From Haemonchus contortus (taxonomy: Eukaryota; Nematoda; Chromadorea; Rhabditida; Trichostrongylidae), in assembly GCA_000469685.2 (NCBI GenBank), contig LS997567.1:10554899-10618898 (forward strand): a DNA stretch of 64,000 nucleotides. Reading direction: 5' to 3'. The notes beneath the pieces are model-generated. The model had not been told where the DNA came from. It saw nothing but the letters and a program-made list of their open reading frames with translations, and searched no databases. Numbering within the stretch: position 1 is the first letter of the stretch; each line of letters starts with the position of its first letter. The position numbers and the translations under genes are program-made. This document shows, piece by piece, positions 62,992-64,000 of the stretch.

Positions 62992-63590
62992 GTAGTACGA
63001 TTATGCTACCTATGAATCCTGGGCTTGGCGTGCTCTCCTTTTGTTTGTTTCAGTGATTCAGTGTAAAGGTGTGGTGGGACGATCGCACAGTGACTTACTA
63101 GTTGTTTCGATCTGAAGAGCGAGTGTAATGAATTAGCTACAATCAGCGGCAAGGATCGCACCCAAGCGGTTGTGATTTGACTAGTTGATCCGTGGCTGGA
63201 CCTTTCATACCTTTCACGAAAACTGCTGTGTACTTCACGATAGTTACCACTTCTTTCCTTTAGCGTTGATTAGGTGCCGTCGCAGAGTTCACTGGCAAAA
63301 CTCGCCAACAGTCTCGTTCAAAACCTCGTCTGCTTCCCCTTGGCTTCAATGAGATCTTTATTCATGGCATCACTCCTCTTCTTTCCGAGGTCTCTCCACT
63401 CGCTCGTTTGCCTAATGCATAAGAGTTCGGGTTTTCTTGTTGAATGAAACTATGGTTTCCTCTGCGTTCTGTCGAGCACTGCGCTTTCTGAGACACAATT
63501 TCGTTCATTACACTAGTTGTTTGGGAATAAAGATAGAATTAAAGGCCAGCAGTGGCCTTAACGGCACAGTTCACGCAAATTTTCAAGTAT
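62992..63590. other. Presumed NPRL2 intron
   Basis: The expected ninth NPRL2 exon was not recognised here; the sequence seems non-coding. Confidence 0.4.
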
Positions 63591-63594
63591 CTAA

Positions 63595-63740
63595 TCTTAC
63601 AAGGGAAGGATACTAGGTCGCAGTGGTCATTCAAGATGAGATGTATGTATACCGACGTACGTGTTTTCAAACGCTGATCCCAAATCTGAGTTCCAAATCT
63701 TCGAAACGGTTCTGGGAACAAAGTTATGAGCCCTTTTTCC
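63595..63740 (+). repeat. Dispersed repeat, family E
   Basis: GGTCGCAGTGGTCATTCAAG ... GTTTTCAAACGCTGATCCCA matches 34533-34665 and the inverse of 40545-40690. Here it runs directly into a family D repeat. Confidence 0.65.
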
Positions 63741-63915
63741 TCCGGCTGCTGCTTTTTCACGTGACCCGAGCAGGTCTGAACATGCAGCGATGGCCGTGTT
63801 GTTAGGACGATGGACTGGTAGGCGCGACCAGTAGGTTTGAATCGTTGATGCTTTTGCTTGTTTTGCCTTTTTGTAAAAAGTGTCGTAAACGCTTGCAAAA
63901 TACATTTACGCATCA
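63741..63915 (+). repeat. tRNA-derived SINE-like repeat, family D
   Basis: GATGGCCGTGTTGTTAGGAC and AGTAGGTTTGAATCGTTGAT (B-box-like TTTGAATC) precede the shared body TGCTTTTGCTTGTTTTGCC and CGCTTGCAAAATACATT. Confidence 0.5.
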
Positions 63916-64000
63916 TATAGACCACATACAGCCTTCCTTCATATCTACGGAGCACCAGAAATGATAATACAAGTAAAATTTTTTTGTCGCCCCCATAGAA

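Overview
The window is animal DNA and most likely from a nematode of the strongylid/hookworm type. The reasons are short introns (many 50-100 nt) ending in TTTCAG, two conserved multi-exon eukaryotic genes, and a dense load of Tc1/mariner, piggyBac, Penelope-like, RTE, Ty3/gypsy and tRNA-derived SINE copies. The species is an inference. There are no bacterial operons, no CRISPR array and no tRNA gene I would defend.

Two host genes could be reconstructed exon by exon with consistent splice phases, both on the + strand. The first is the C-terminal ~62% of the largest RNA polymerase III subunit (POLR3A/RPC1). It has 23 exons between 1098 and the stop at 29859, encoding 864 residues; its 5' exons lie before the window. 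Only about 2.6 kb of its 28.8 kb is coding. The second is the N-terminal three quarters of NPRL2, a GATOR1-complex subunit. It has eight exons from the ATG at 45117 to 62991, with the last part beyond the window. A single 16.2-kb intron (46265-62429) splits it.

The rest is mostly repeats. At 1-6.3 kb there are dispersed repeats, a ~120-127 bp tandem array and SINEs in POLR3A introns. At 6.9-19.7 kb, one intron holds two Tc1-type MITEs (one hit by a SINE, one by a piggyBac), a mariner also hit by a piggyBac, a Tc1 fold-back and a broken Ty3/gypsy element. At 20.6-27.5 kb there are a mariner MITE and a large fold-back with a poly-C tract. The 29.9-45.1 kb stretch between the genes holds a maT-like transposon, Jockey/CR1-like and RTE fragments, a Tc1-like element with doubled ends, a third piggyBac copy, an inverted Penelope-like/GIY-YIG pair and mariner MITEs. 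The NPRL2 intron at 46-62 kb holds SINEs, a ~127-bp satellite with phased splice-like sites, an Arg/Glu-rich coding repeat, and a pentanucleotide tract with 110 perfect ACCAT units.

The two observations most worth following are: (i) three piggyBac-like copies with TTAA-type flanks whose ends carry paired palindromes, matched within an end but different in sequence between copies; and (ii) the 48.95-53.15 kb satellite, which on the minus strand carries a donor-like site in essentially every unit I read and an acceptor-like TTTCAG in many, as if it were an array of mini-exons.
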